From Aspidapion aeneum (Eukaryota; Arthropoda; Insecta; Coleoptera; Brentidae), in contig OY755038.1 of NCBI GenBank assembly GCA_963576565.1, forward strand, positions 12,973,756-13,037,755: a stretch of DNA of 64,000 nucleotides. Reading direction: 5' to 3'. Within the stretch, counting starts at the first letter, position 1, and each line of letters starts with the position of its first letter. The position numbers and the translations under genes are program-made. The notes beneath the pieces are model-generated. The model worked only from the letters and a program-made list of their open reading frames with translations. It ran no database searches and was not told the DNA's origin. Below, piece by piece: positions 24,267 through 36,238 of the stretch.

Positions 24267-24423
24267 TCTCTTCTATATACATAATATTGTGGAGGGTGTT
24301 TCGGCCTTAAGCCGATCACACACAAAAATGCATAGCGCATGGACTTTTCTTATGCAAAACCAATATGGCCGCTGATATTCGATCGTTGATTGGTTGAAAG
24401 CCCCATGCCACGCGTTATGCACC

Positions 24424-25822
24424 CAACGATTATAAACACACAGGATTGCCTATTTGCTCGAATCTTTTAGCGGTAGGCGGCGCCTTGCTTACGTCACTAG
24501 TGGACCTCTTGATTTAATACACATTGCAATCGTGAGTTTTTCCCGCTTTTTCTTGCTTATTTGCAAACAAATTTTTTATTCGTGTTACTAAATATAATTA
24601 ATAATTTCATTCATTCAAAACAAATGATTTGATAAATCAAGAGTTTGCTCTGAGAGCTGAATTATCCTACCAGACGATATGTTGGAGTTTCTTTTCTAAA
24701 TAGTTGAAAGTTTTAGAATAGAAGTAGGATTTTTTCTCAAAGTTTAATCAATTTAAATTATTAGATGTATAATGTATTGTTTTTGTTGCGGATATAATAA
24801 AATACACTTAATTATGTAGTAACAAAAAGGTATTTATTTGATATTACAGATCTTAAATTGCAATATTTATTATATTATTATGTCAAAAACCAGTCAGTTT
24901 TTGGAGAAAACAGCCAAATAAGATGTGTTCCTCAACTTCTTATGCTTTAAATCAATAGATTTTCATAAGGTTTTTTTCAAATGATTTACATTGTTTGTGT
25001 TCTGAGTTGTTTTTATTCCACCCAGCGCCCGTTTTCACTCCTTCTCCTGTAACATGTTTCTGAAAACTTCTATAAAGAGACTAAAAAACTTAAGAAAAAG
25101 AATGAAACTAAACTTGGAGAAACTGTCTACAATATAAACTTTCCAAAAATCAGTTTAACAAAAGAAGTACGTTTGCGGCATAATTACCAATTTTCTTCAA
25201 TGTTATTAATTGAATGAGCAAGCAGTTTCCAAAAATCGAAAAAAAATTAAAAGTATATAAATATAATAATATAAAAGCCGTGGCGCACCTAGGAATAGGT
25301 CTTGAGGGGGGGCCCGAGGCCTTTTGGGGCTGGGGGGGCAAAGGCTCATGATGTCGAATTTTAAGCTATTTTTGTGCTTTTTTTATGAAACGTGGAAAAT
25401 ATGTAAAAAAAATCCAAGGTTTGGGGGGGGGGGCAAGCCCCAAGCACCCCCCCCCCCGAACCGAACCGAACCCCCGCCCCTGGATGCGCCCATGATAAAA
25501 GTATGTATATTTATATTTCTACACTGAAAGAGGGAACACAAAACTTTTATTTCAACAATAAATTAATGTGCTTTGTTTATATAAATTCACTTAATTCACA
25601 TTTCTAAAGGTTTATTTACCTCCTAAATAGTCAACCACACCGTGAAATTAATGAAAAAACGCAAAAGATAAAAACGTCAAAAACACCTTAAAATCACACG
25701 AACTCTCAATACAAACAAAGCAACTGGTCCGCTGGTGACGTAAGCAGACACTGTTCGTCTCGCTGAGCGACGCTAACATTAGTTAAATGGAAATAAGCAA
25801 TCCTGTGTGTTTATAATCGTTG
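24424..25822. mobile_element. 1.4-kb inverted-repeat element with 9-bp target duplication
   Basis: The ends caacgattataaacacac and its reverse complement are perfect TIRs. The flanks ttatgcacc are exact 9-bp direct repeats (24415-24423 and 25823-25831). A 9-bp duplication suggests a Mutator-like family. It holds a G/C-run repeat at about 25300-25490 and no transposase. It interrupts an older inverted-repeat element whose arms are near 24307-24345 and 25832-25862. Confidence 0.8.
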
Positions 25823-26174
25823 TTATGCACCATGCTACGGAGGTGTGTGTGAAGGCCTTTAGCTGCGTTTGGCATTTGTGAATTTATTATTTGTAAACTC
25901 TGAGGTCACTGATTCGAGAGGGTGTTTCTTCTCGAATCGGTGACCTTAGTTTAAACAACCCCTTTTTAAAAATTGCAAACAAGTCTTAGGACTCATGGCA
26001 AATTGAAAAGGGATTGGACCTACTTCTTTTTTCTGTTTCGTTGTTAAAAATATTATTTTTGTTAACTAATAATTAGGAAATAAACAAATTATTATTTAAA
26101 AAAATCTACAGAGTGAAAATGTGTAATTTTTTTCTACAACTGATAAATTAACACTTTTGCTCTATTACTATTAC

Positions 26175-26784
26175 CAGGGCTATCAAAATGGACGGGCCAC
26201 GATCCTCCACTTTGTTGACGTCACATCCGGGGCTGATTTTTTTTTGATGGTCACGTTACGACACAGCTAATTGTCTTTAAAATTTTGAAGTTGAAATGAC
26301 GGTCCATGGATATTTGATTTTTTGTTTAATAAAGCCGTTTTTGAGATTGTTTTTACTTTATTCTGGCAGAACAATTTTTTTAAATGTATAGTAAGCCCTA
26401 ATTTTTCATAGCCGCTTCATTAGCTCACACAAAAATTAAGTTTAAAGCAGAAACGAATGTGACAATCACATATGACAAAGTCAAATACATGTCAAATATA
26501 ACAGTTGGCATGTGGTACATGGCGGGTAATTTGAATTCAAAATAAGGAATGCTAAATCTTGAAGATTTTAACCTTTTAATCATGTTGCTTCCTTACAAAC
26601 CTTTGGTGGAATATCGGGATGGTGTCTGAGAATATTTCACTGAAATTTTGCGGAAATCTGTAGTGCCATTTTGAAAATATCATAAAAAAACGTCTGACCT
26701 CCCATAAGACCCAATGTAAAATTCAGCCCCGGGAGAACAGCTGATTTTTTCAGGGTCGTAGCCTCTATTTTTGTGTTGGCCTTG
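26175..26784. mobile_element. 611-bp DNA element family, copy 2
   Basis: Nearly identical to 8325-8935 throughout, flanked by exact ctattac duplications (26168-26174 and 26785-26791). Two independent insertions with 7-bp duplications support a transposase that cuts 7 bp apart. P-like is possible, but the family is not assigned. Confidence 0.8.
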
Positions 26785-27686
26785 CTATTACAAATGGTAA
26801 ACTCACAAAAGCCAAAAGCACAAAAGGCTAGGACACACTGTACATTTTCATACGAAATAAATTTTATGGATACAATGTGATTCAGAGCAAGATCCCGGGC
26901 CGTTCATATTATATACACGGTGTTCCACCGAAAACTGTCAGTGGCCTATATCTTCAAAACGATAATGAATTTGGAAAAACCCTCGGACACGTCGATTTTA
27001 CGAGGAGGCACTTTTTGGCTATCTTGAAATTTTTGTAGCACGCACCCCCTTCGAGAGGTATACCTTATCCCTATATTTATGATTCTACAAAAATGGTGCT
27101 GTGGAGTGGGAATGAAGTTTGCAGTCATATGTTTTTGAAAATCCGAATTTACATCTTCTCCGGAAAATTTTACAATTTTAAACGTGCTCCATTTTTAATA
27201 ACACAATATTTGTGAATACCACCGGTTAATTTCTACAAAAAGAGACGGCCCTGGATATCTAATTTACTTGTTAGGGTGACAAGTTGTGACAGATAATGTC
27301 AACTTTAGTTTGGTTTAAGTTATAGATCTTTTTATTTTCGGCAGAAAATTAGTTTTTTTCGGAGAAATCAAGAAGGAACGCTTTAATTATCATCCCTCTG
27401 GTAAGTAAATATTCGACTGATATCAATAGTATAATTTTTTTGTTGCTTGTTTTAAAATTATAAGTATAGGAACTTTGTTTATATAAAACTTAAGTTAAGT
27501 AGTCTAAATAGCTTTTGATTTAAATTGGAAAACCATTAAAAAACTCATTCCTCTGGTACTCATCCCTCTGAAATTTTTATGCAATATTTCCTAAAATTTG
27601 GGAAAATAAATGTTTCTTAGCTTACACCTAATTAGTTACATAAATTTAAAAAAACAAAATTATTTACTGTGCTGTACTGTTATTTA
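26785..27686. other. Non-coding stretch, nothing recognised
   Basis: Includes a tatacacggtgttcc word (26910) reminiscent of the end of a TA-type MITE, but no matching partner end was found. Confidence 0.4.
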
Positions 27687-28182
27687 AAGGCAATGACCAA
27701 AAATAATATCCATATAGCCCACTTTTCGTACAATCATCCATATTTTGAATAGGGGAAGTGGTTCTGGTGATACCTTGTTTTGAACGTCTTATGTTCCATC
27801 GATTAGTTTTTGAGATATTTGCTTTTAAATTTCCAAATTTAACGCAATGATAAAATAAAAATTAAATTTGAAAAATATAAAATTCTAATAAAATTTTTAT
27901 TTTATCAGTCCGTTAAATTTGAAAGTTTGAAAGCAATTATCTCAAAAACTAATGGATAGATTTTTGAAATTTTTACACGGTTGTATGGACATTCAAAATG
28001 CCTTCAAAACAAGGTATCACTATTCAAAATATAGAAGATATAGGCGATTGACAGTTTTCTTTTACGTTCTGAATAAAATAAATCCAAGTGTTTTGAATCA
28101 CTTTTGTACAAGATCTTAGCAAACATTTAAAGTACAAAAAAATCGACGGCAAAAATCAACAGTACTAGTCATTGCTTTATAT
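27687..28182. mobile_element. Foldback element
   Basis: Inverted arms aaaggcaatgacc/gtcattgcttt at the outside and gtgataccttgttttgaa/ttcaaaacaaggtatcac further in. Non-coding. Confidence 0.6.
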
Positions 28183-28251
28183 TTTCGATACCAGTAAAGA
28201 AAAATAACTTTACAAGGTGTTAAAGAAATAATGTATTGAAAAATAGGTAGT

Positions 28252-28278
28252 CTTAGAGTAAGAATTCTTACTCTAAGG
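28252..28278. repeat. Perfect palindrome cttagagtaagaattctta...
   Basis: A 26-bp self-complementary sequence centred on gaattc with outer arms cttagagtaa. A related palindrome with accttagagtaa arms is at 46177-46211. Confidence 0.7.
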
Positions 28279-28309
28279 GTAAAGTTCAAATAAGGTTTGA
28301 ATTCTACAG

Positions 28310-28576
28310 TAGGGTAAAGGCGGGTAAGAGCACGCGTTTAGTAGAAAATCGCATGCCAAAAATAATAAAAACAAAATTTCAAAACTGCTTTATTAAACTA
28401 ATATTGTTTACTCTATTGGTAACAAAAACACGTACCAAAGAAAAACAAAAAACTAAACTAAAAAAACATGACAAAAATTAAAAGACGCTGCAAGTGCGGA
28501 CTCTTAGAAGACCGCTCAGCTAAGAGTCCAGAGATAGGCGCCTAGAAGATGCGGACTCTTACCCTTCTTTACCCTA
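28310..28576. mobile_element. Small inverted-repeat MITE
   Basis: The ends tagggtaaaggcgggtaaga and tcttacccttctttacccta are inverted repeats, with about 225 bp between. No ORF. Confidence 0.65.
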
Positions 28577-28954
28577 CACCGGTTTTTTTAAATAATTAAC
28601 AGGAATGTGGAAAAAAATATTAACAGGGAGCAAAGTTAAAGTTTGATTTGCCAATAATATAGGTAAACTATTATATATTAGGTACCCAGATACCATTTTT
28701 AATTTCCATTGTTTTCCTAGTACCTTTGACAATAATATTGAAACGTGAAGGCTTGTCAATTTCAATAAATTCTAGCTGATAAGTTTATTTAGTTAAAAAC
28801 TGTTGTTGTAAGACCCCATATCAGTTAAGTGTCTACAAATTGTTATTTATTTTGTAGCAAATAAATTTTTTTATACCACCTAATTACCATTGTTTTCATT
28901 TACTAATAGGTCCTATAAAAGATGCCATAAAAAGTGTTAGGTATCGTTATTATA

Positions 28955-29409
28955 CAGGGTGAGGAAAAAGTACCGGGACCTCTTCAAACAAGAAACAATT
29001 TGCGATTTGTTTTGACACAATATTAAAATATAATGTCATTGTCACAGCTACACGCATAATAAAATACCGGGGTAATTAAATAATCTACGAGTTTCTTAAA
29101 GTGTTAAGGCCACTTTAAGAACAATTATTTAATTTATATTCTTCGAAATGTCATTCTGACACAAAATTACAATGTCATTTTAAACGTAGATATTTATTCT
29201 CCATCGAATGGTAAAAGAAAAAAATATGGTTTTCATTTAAATTTTTAAAGTTGCCCTCCGAAAAACTCCTAATGCTGACAGATACGTCAATGTCAATGTC
29301 ACGACCAAATAGAACAAATTCAATCCTAAAACTTTTATTTAGACCATTTTTGCAAATAACTCTTAGTTATCGAGATATTTAGTGGTCCCGGTACTTTTTC
29401 CTCACCCTG
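28955..29409. mobile_element. 455-bp TA-flanked MITE
   Basis: Perfect TIR cagggtgaggaaaaagtacc and its inverse, flanked by TA on both sides. Mariner-like ends, no transposase. Confidence 0.75.
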
Positions 29410-30119
29410 TATATATGCATTTAAGGCAACGAACAGAACCATTCCATTAAAATATTTGTAATACTTCAAATTAAACAAATAATAATTATATTTTTTACTA
29501 CAGTTATTTATTTAAAATTAAAGGAAATTTTCATCTAAACTATAAGTTGAGGATGTATATAAGTGGCACCGCAGAAGCCTTAAAAAATTAGTGTTTCACT
29601 TTGTACATGCAGTGTGCCGCTATATGTTTGTATGATATAACACTGATACCTTTTAAAGGAGAGATAAAATAGGTACTTACCTAATAAATAAAGATCCAAA
29701 ACATAAAAGAGAATCCAAAATTATATTAAAATGTGCGCAAATATTGATTTAGTTGTAAAAATGGTAATTTGTTTTGTAAAAAGCTCCGTCATAATTTGTT
29801 TGACATAAACAGTTGAAACAACAACGAATAGAAAATGTCAAAGCCCGGCTAAATCAATAATATGTTCGTAACAACCAGATAAAGTATATATGTTCCTTTC
29901 TAATGCAATCGTTTAGAAAAAGACATCAGTAGAAAGCAAGTAAATCGCTAATGACTAATTAGTGCAGTGCCTCATTTTGGGAATCAATATCAATAAAAAA
30001 ATTAAAGGAAGTTCGTGCCACTGTATGTACCCCTCTACTCCCTTCCTGTCCATCAAGGTTTTGATGACGCGGTGTCACTTTAATACAACATCAAGTATAC
30101 AATCGCGAATAAACCTACA
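29410..30119. other. Non-coding stretch left of the MTG1 fragment array
   Basis: No ORF, RNA gene or clear repeat was seen. Short homology to the MTG1 3' flank (tttatttaaaattaaag near 29508) hints at one more, almost erased, array unit. Confidence 0.4.
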
Positions 30120-30335
30120 ATAAAAACTTTCTTGTATTTTTAACTGATGTAAATGCACCAACACTTCTAAAATATTATCACAAATATCAGTTCTAGTAAT
30201 TTAAAATACTTAAGATATTTAAAATTATTGTGATAATTTAGCACAAACAGCAAAAATAATCTGCAATAATTATTGTTATATTTGGCGTTAAAATACCTGA
30301 TGTATCCAACATATAAATAAAAGGCTTTTTACGCA

Positions 30336-31983
30336 AGCTGCGTTCGGTATTAGAGATGGGTAGTTCGCGAACGAACTAGAAAAATGAACTAGTTCATTCA
30401 ACAAGGAAAACGAACTAGTTCATTTTTCTAAAATGAACTAGTTCAAAGTGAACTATAAAGAAGCAACACACAATACTCTTAACCCAATTATTTCTGTACG
30501 AGTGAACTAATATTTCTGAATGAGTGAACGATACCGCGGTGTTTTCTACGATGAACGAACGAACTGTTAGAAATGAACTCTTGAGTTGAACTAATAAGTA
30601 AAAACCGGCGTTCGTTCAATCGGCTAGTCGAATCACCTGTTTCGTTGCATTGAGTGGCACGCTTAAGCTACGATGAACTAGGTATTTCAAATTTTGATTT
30701 GATTACGGAAAATTAAGGAACTGCTAGCCTAATACAAAATAATGAAATTTTGATGAATGTCCAGTTATTTATTATGTATTTATACCTACTGTAAAATATT
30801 TTAGGAAAAAAAAAACATTATAATAAAAATAATTTTAAACTGTTTTTGATTCTGCAAATATTTTAACTAACAATTAAACAATTAAAACAACTCAGAAATA
30901 CGATAAACAGCTTTATTTTTTTTTTACAGAATTAATATAAAATATACATATATAACACGCTTAATCCATATTAGAGATGGGTAGTTTGCGAACGAACTAG
31001 AAAAATGAACTAGTTCATTCAACAAGGAAAAAGAACTAGTTCATTTTTCTAAAATGAACTAGTTCAAAGTGAACTATAAAGAAGCAACACACAATACTCT
31101 TAACCCAATTATTTCTGTACGAGTGAACTAATATTTCTGAATGAGTGAACGATACCGCGGTGTTTTCTACGATGAACGAACGAACTGTTAGAAATGAACT
31201 CTTGAGTTGAACTAATAAGTAAAAACCGGCGTTCGTTCAATCGGCTAGTCGAATCACCTGTTTCGTTGCATTGAGTGGCACGCTTAAGCTACGATGAACT
31301 AGGTATTTCAAATTTTGATTTGATTACGGAAAATTAAGGAACTGCTAGCCTAATACAAAATAATGAAATTTTGACGAATGTCCAGTTATTTATTATGTAT
31401 TTATACCTACTGTAAAATATTTTAGTAAAAAAAAACATTATAATAAAAATAATTTTAAACTGTTTTTGATTCTGCAAATATTTTAACTAAAAATTAAACA
31501 ATTAAAACTCAGAAATACGATAAACAGGTTTTTTTTTTAACAGAATTAATATAAAATATACATATATAACACGCTTAATCCATATCGGTATTTGCACCTC
31601 AAACGCGACGGATTTTTGGTCATGTGATTACAGATTAGTCTGAGCAAATTGGAATTAACGAACGATCCGGATCAAATCGATCAAATTTTTATAAATGGTT
31701 ATAACCTTAAAAATAACAATTAACAATCAAACATTAAATAATTCGATTTCCATCTTTTTACATAAAAAAATTATTTTTTAAACAAAAAAAAATACACAAC
31801 ATAACGTCACAATCTCGGATTAATCTGTTTCGTCGATGCAAATGTACGGAGCAACCAGATTTACGTCAGACTAGTCTGAGCAGAATTACCGAACGATTCA
31901 GATCTACCTCCCCTAGATCTAGATGGAATTAACGAACGATTTCGATCAAAAAGATTAATCCGACGTAAATACCGAACGCAGCT
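30336..31983. mobile_element. Inverted-repeat DNA element inserted in an MTG1 fragment
   Basis: The ends are perfect inverted copies of agctgcgttcggtat (30336-30350 and 31968-31983, reverse complement). The remaining internal sequence (31586-31967) contains related subterminal text (cgacggatttttgg / cgtcggattaatc). It encodes nothing. It interrupts the oldest MTG1 exon fragment and is itself interrupted by a two-unit tandem insertion at 30351-31585. Confidence 0.75.
30351..31585. repeat. Two head-to-tail 0.62-kb units nested in the inverted-repeat element
   Basis: Unit 1 (30351-30971) and unit 2 (30972-31585) are nearly identical. Each starts tagagatgggtagtt and ends cgcttaatccatat. The pair is flanked by cggtat on both sides (30345-30350 and 31586-31591; up to 8 nt if tcggtatt is counted), which looks like a target duplication. 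Each unit is rich in the palindromic word gaactagttc. The agagatggg start resembles hAT ends, but no matching inverted end is visible. Confidence 0.7.
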
Positions 31984-32141
31984 ACATTTTGATTTGGTGC
32001 CAGACACTTCTGGTGATATACCAGGTTTTGCATCAACATCTAAAGCATTATCGATGTAGAAATTTCATTTTACTGAATTATTTCTGGCCCAAAGCAAAAT
32101 ATTTTTTAAAAATTCCTTAATTTATTCAAAATTGACATTTA

Positions 32142-32817
32142 AACAGATAATTAGTTTTTCTACTACATTTATTTCAATTTAAAGTAAGTTTTCATCTAAA
32201 CAATATTTCCCTAAACTACCATCACGAAGAGCCTTCAACATAATTCTCAAATTCTAAAAACGTTGTTGTATTGTTTACTGATGTGGACCAACACTTCTAA
32301 AATATTATCACAAGATTCCGATAATTTAAAATATTCTACATCTTCAAAATGTTTGTGATAATTCAGCCAAAACAGCAATGATTGTTTCGCCCACCAAATG
32401 GTCTTTAATAGTAGCACACAATGCCATTCAAACCCATTTCTATGTCCGTTATATTTGGCGTTAAAATACCTGGCGTATCCAATATATAAATTAAGGGTTT
32501 TTCACACATTTTGATTTTGTGTAAGACACTTCTGGTGATATACCAGGTTTTGCATCAACATCTGAAGCTTTACCCTTGTGCAAATTTCTAACTCTTAATG
32601 AATTTACAAGGGAGGATTTCCCAACATTTGGAACCCCTATGATCATTATGTTTAAATCTTCTGCATTTGTTCGGTTATATCTATCAGACTCATTTATTAA
32701 TTTCTGAGTTAGAGGAAAAAGTTTTTTAACAAAGAAATTCAAGGAACCCTTGAATGTTTTTGTTTTTTAACACCTTCACACTGCTGATTTTTGCAGTTTG
32801 TGAATAAAATATGTTCA
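32142..32817 (-). pseudogene. MTG1 exon-2 fragment, longest copy, with P-loop
   Basis: This copy reaches furthest toward the 5' end of exon 2: the KKLFPLTQKLINESDRYNR block, an intact P-loop GVPNVGKSS (open 32742-32491) and the TNCKNQQCEGV region (about 32770-32817). About 35 nt (32730-32766) are inserted between KKLF and the QCEGV codons. The C-terminal half has two deletions (near 32275 and 32373). Related text 'aaagaaattcaaggaaccct' recurs at 53936-53955, so the 35-nt insert belongs to another repeat. Confidence 0.82.
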
Positions 32818-32849
32818 TGTATAAAGCATTACCGATGTGGAAATTTCAT

Positions 32850-33440
32850 TTTACTGAATTATTTCTGGCCCAAAACAAAATATTTTTTAAAAATTCCTTA
32901 ATTAATTCAAAATTGACATTTAAACAGATATTTAGTTTTTTTACTACATTTATTTCAATTTAAAGTAAGTTTTCATCTAAACAATATTTCCCTAAACTAC
33001 CATCACGAAGAGCCTTCAACATAATTCTCGCATTCTACATGTGGCCTAATCACGTATTGATTCAACTGATCTCTAATTCTAAAAACTTTGTTGTATTGTT
33101 TACTGATGTAGGTCAACACTTCTAAAATATTATCACAAGATTCCGATAAAATAAAATATTCTACATCTTCAGAATGTTTGTGATAATTCAGCCAAAACAG
33201 CAAATAATTAGCAATAATTGTTTCGCCCACCAAATGGTCTTCAATAGTAGCACACAATGCCAGTTTCAAACCCATTTCTATGTCCGTTATATTTGTGATT
33301 AGAATCCCTGTGTATTCAACATATAAATTAAGAGTTTTTCACACATTTTGATTTTGTGTAAGACACTTCTGGTGATACCAGGTTTTGCATCAATATCTGA
33401 AGCAAATTTCTAACTGTTACGCCTATGATTAAAAAGTTTA
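32850..33440 (-). pseudogene. MTG1 exon-2 fragment, partly open copy
   Basis: Codons for MGLKLALCATIEDHLVGE to IRPHVE are open from 33275 to 33003. A small deletion then changes the LEASARIM segment to a short divergent tail. Upstream, the DTPG region is interrupted (33290-33310). The copy ends near 33420 at a shortened G2 region. Confidence 0.8.
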
Positions 33441-33499
33441 AATATTCGTCATTTTATAGATTTATTTCTGCTTAAAGAAAAATGTTTTTTAAAATTCGT

Positions 33500-34085
33500 T
33501 AACTAATTGGTTTTTCTACTACATTTATTTAAAATTAAAGTAAATTTTCATCTAAACAATATTTCCCTAAACTACCATCACGAAAAGTCTTTGACATGAT
33601 TCTTGCAGAAGCTTCTAAATGTGGCCTAATCACGTATTGATTCAACTGATCCCTAATCCTAAAAACTTTGTTGTATTATTTACCGATGTGCGTCAACACT
33701 TCTAAAATAGTATCACAAGGTTCTGGTAATTTCAAATACTCAACATATTTGAAATGTTCGTGATAATTTAGCCAAAACAGCAAACAATCTGCAATGATTT
33801 TTCGCCCATGAAATAGTCTTTAATAGTAGCACACAATGCTAGTTTTAAAGCCATTTTTACTTCCGTTATATTTGGCGTTAAAATACCTGGCGTATCCAAC
33901 ATTTTTTACACATTTTGATTTTATGTAAGACACTTCTGGTGATATCAGGTTTTGCACCAACATCTAAAGCATTACCCTTGTGCAAATATGTAACTCTTAC
34001 GGAATTTCCAAGAGAGAATTTTCCAACATTGGGAACCCCTATGATTAAAAAGTTTAAAACTTCATCATTTTACATATTTATTTCT
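33500..34085 (-). pseudogene. MTG1 exon-2 fragment, frameshifted copy
   Basis: Homologous throughout to MTG1 exon 2 from the stop-codon side (about 33540) to the P-loop block (about 34050), but broken by several small indels, including loss of part of the GETIIADYLL segment near 33795-33810. It includes the copied 3' flank at its left end. Confidence 0.8.
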
Positions 34086-34102
34086 TCTACATTTATATAA
34101 AA

Positions 34103-34640
34103 TTAAAGTAAATTCCCATCTAAACAATATTTCCCTAAACTACCATCACGAAAAGCCTTTAACATGATTCTTGCAGAAGCTTCTAAATGTGGCCTAATCA
34201 CATATTGATTCAACTGATCTCTAATTCTTAAAACTTTGTTGTGTTGTTTACTAATTTGCGCCAATACTTCTAAAATATTATCACAAGGTTCTGGTAATTT
34301 AAAATATTTAACAAATTCAAAATGATTGTGATAATTTAACCAAAACAGCAAATAATCAGCAATGATTGTTTCGCCCACCAAACGGTCTTCAATGGATGCA
34401 GACAATGCTAGTTTTAAACCTATTTCTATGTCCGTTATATTGGGCGTTAGAATACCTGGTATATCCAAATTAAAGGCTTTTTACACATATTGATTTTGTG
34501 TAAGACACTTCTGGGGATACCAGGTTTTGCACCAACATCTGAAGCACCGCCCTTGTGCAAATATCTAACTTACAGCATTTATAAGGGAAAATTCCCCAAA
34601 TATTGGGAAAACCTATGAATAAAATGTTTAAATCTTCTTT
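34103..34640 (-). pseudogene. MTG1 exon-2 fragment, copy with intact C-terminal frame
   Basis: The C-terminal 121 codons (DIPGILTPN to the CLDGNLL end) are open from 34468 to 34103. Upstream, the G1-G2 region (34470-34630) is frameshifted, and the copy stops at the same breakpoint as its neighbours. There is no exon 1 and no start codon in a plausible context, so translation is unlikely. Confidence 0.85.
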
Positions 34641-34789
34641 ATTTCACATACCCTTTTCTGGCTTAAAGAAGAATAAAATGTTTAAAAATTCCTTAATTGA
34701 TTTAAAATTGACATTGAAACAAATAATTAGTTTTTCTGCTACATTTATTTAAAACTAGAATAAGTTTTCATCCAAACAATATCACAAGT

Positions 34790-36238
34790 ATGCAGGAAGA
34801 ATATGAATATCTCAGGAAATCTTATGAGAAAGCACAAACTGACATCATGAATAAAGATATACAGTTGGAAGACATGCAAGATAACGTTAATACCTTAGTG
34901 TTGGAATTGAACGAGATGAAAATGACCCTTAAAGAAAAAGACAACTATATTGCAAGAATTAAACGGGGATCCAAAATATATGAAGATATTGCATGCAATG
35001 CTGAAGAGGAGTTAGCTTGTAAAATTGAATTTCAAATAAAAATTATTGAAGGACTAAACCAAGAAATCAAAAAACTGAAAGAAGAAAATATTGATAAAAA
35101 TTTAGAAATTATTAGAGTTATGGAACAGTGCCAGAAATTTGAACAAGATCTGATTAAAAGCCAAAGTAAAATCCAGAAACAGAAACTTTGGATTGAAAAT
35201 TTGGAGAAAGAAGCTGAGACACTAACAAAGGATCTGAAAGAATGTGGATTGGAAAACTGTGACATAAAGGAAACTGTCAAAGCTAAAGAAAGTATCATTG
35301 AAGAACTAAGAAAAGAAATATTGGTACTTACCAAAGAGTATGAAGAAGTCAATGCTCAAAACTGTCTTCAAAAAGAAATTAAAGAAATTGTCACTAACCC
35401 AAATCCAAGGATGCAAAATACCGAAACCCAAACTGAATGGGAGGTGGAAACCAATATTAGAGAGCATTGTTCCAGTTTCCAACAAGCAGAAGAGTTATTG
35501 GATTGTTCTGATGGTGTTGATGAAAATGGAAGAATTCTAATCTTGTGCGATCAGTACAGTTATAATATAGATAATTTTTTAAAGAAAAGTGGATGTGAGT
35601 TGAAAACCCAATGCATTATTAAAGAATTTGCAAATATGGAGGATGTGATTGGCAATATTGTTAACCTGTCACAAGGGTATACTGTTAGGGATTACATCTT
35701 AATCTTTGCCGGATCAAATGACTTTAATAGAAACAGATATCCTTCTTTTAAAGAGATGAATGTCAGAATTCAACAGTGTACCCATACAAATCTAATTTTT
35801 ACTTCAATTCCTTACAATTATTATGAAAACAAGGTTACGAAGCACATTCAAAGATATAACAATAAACTCAGTGATTATTTGAGTAGGTTGGATAGATTCT
35901 CAGAAGGTAAGATTAGTTTTATAGACATAATTGATGAGCGGGGGTATCGGCTAAAAAAAGACACTATCGCCCAAATCATTCTAAGCGAAATAAATAGTAA
36001 GTTCAATAAAGTTCAGAATCTAACTTTTGTGAAAATTAAAGATATGTCAAATACAAGCCTGAATATTATTGATAGTAATGCAGTTTCTATCGGTTTTAAT
36101 CTTAATTCTCAGATAATTAATTTAAGTTCTAATTCCTCAAATCAGTTAATTGATTTGTGTTCTGATTCCTTGAATGTTATTAGTCAGTTAGATTCTACAT
36201 GTATAAACAACAAGAATCCTTGTTTGTCACGGGTATAG
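34790..36238 (+). CDS. CR1-like ORF1: coiled coil plus SGNH/esterase-like domain
   Basis: 482 codons. Residues 1 to about 200 form a charged coiled coil rich in Glu and Lys (EEYEYLRKSYEKAQTDI and so on). Residues about 245-400 resemble the SGNH-hydrolase-like domain found in CR1/L2 ORF1 proteins: a ILILCDQYSYN block, then ILIFAGSNDFNRNRY, where GSND matches the block III Asn region, and IDIIDERGY near the end. The block I Ser is not obvious, so catalysis is doubtful. No zinc finger or PHD domain precedes the coiled coil, consistent with 5' truncation. A short open stretch in the next frame (36240-36483, to ENFCQVLEKAELT) probably continues the original ORF1 after a frameshift. Confidence 0.75.
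   Translation: MQEEYEYLRKSYEKAQTDIMNKDIQLEDMQDNVNTLVLELNEMKMTLKEKDNYIARIKRGSKIYEDIACNAEEELACKIEFQIKIIEGLNQEIKKLKEENIDKNLEIIRVMEQCQKFEQDLIKSQSKIQKQKLWIENLEKEAETLTKDLKECGLENCDIKETVKAKESIIEELRKEILVLTKEYEEVNAQNCLQKEIKEIVTNPNPRMQNTETQTEWEVETNIREHCSSFQQAEELLDCSDGVDENGRILILCDQYSYNIDNFLKKSGCELKTQCIIKEFANMEDVIGNIVNLSQGYTVRDYILIFAGSNDFNRNRYPSFKEMNVRIQQCTHTNLIFTSIPYNYYENKVTKHIQRYNNKLSDYLSRLDRFSEGKISFIDIIDERGYRLKKDTIAQIILSEINSKFNKVQNLTFVKIKDMSNTSLNIIDSNAVSIGFNLNSQIINLSSNSSNQLIDLCSDSLNVISQLDSTCINNKNPCLSRV

Larger units (their letters stand above)
30120..32060 (-). pseudogene. MTG1 exon-2 fragment, most decayed copy, split by a nested element
   Basis: The left part (30120-30335) aligns to the MTG1 codons from the VFRIRD side to the DTPG side. 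The right part (31984-32045) resumes with the SVLHKIKM/PGIT side. The gap is filled by the inverted-repeat element at 30336-31983. Many substitutions and indels are present, so this appears to be the oldest recognisable copy. Confidence 0.72.

Noticed and set aside
30351..31585. Possible pair of LTRs (two direct 0.6-kb copies)
   Set aside because: The copies are adjacent with no internal region, no TG...CA ends, no primer-binding site or polypurine tract.
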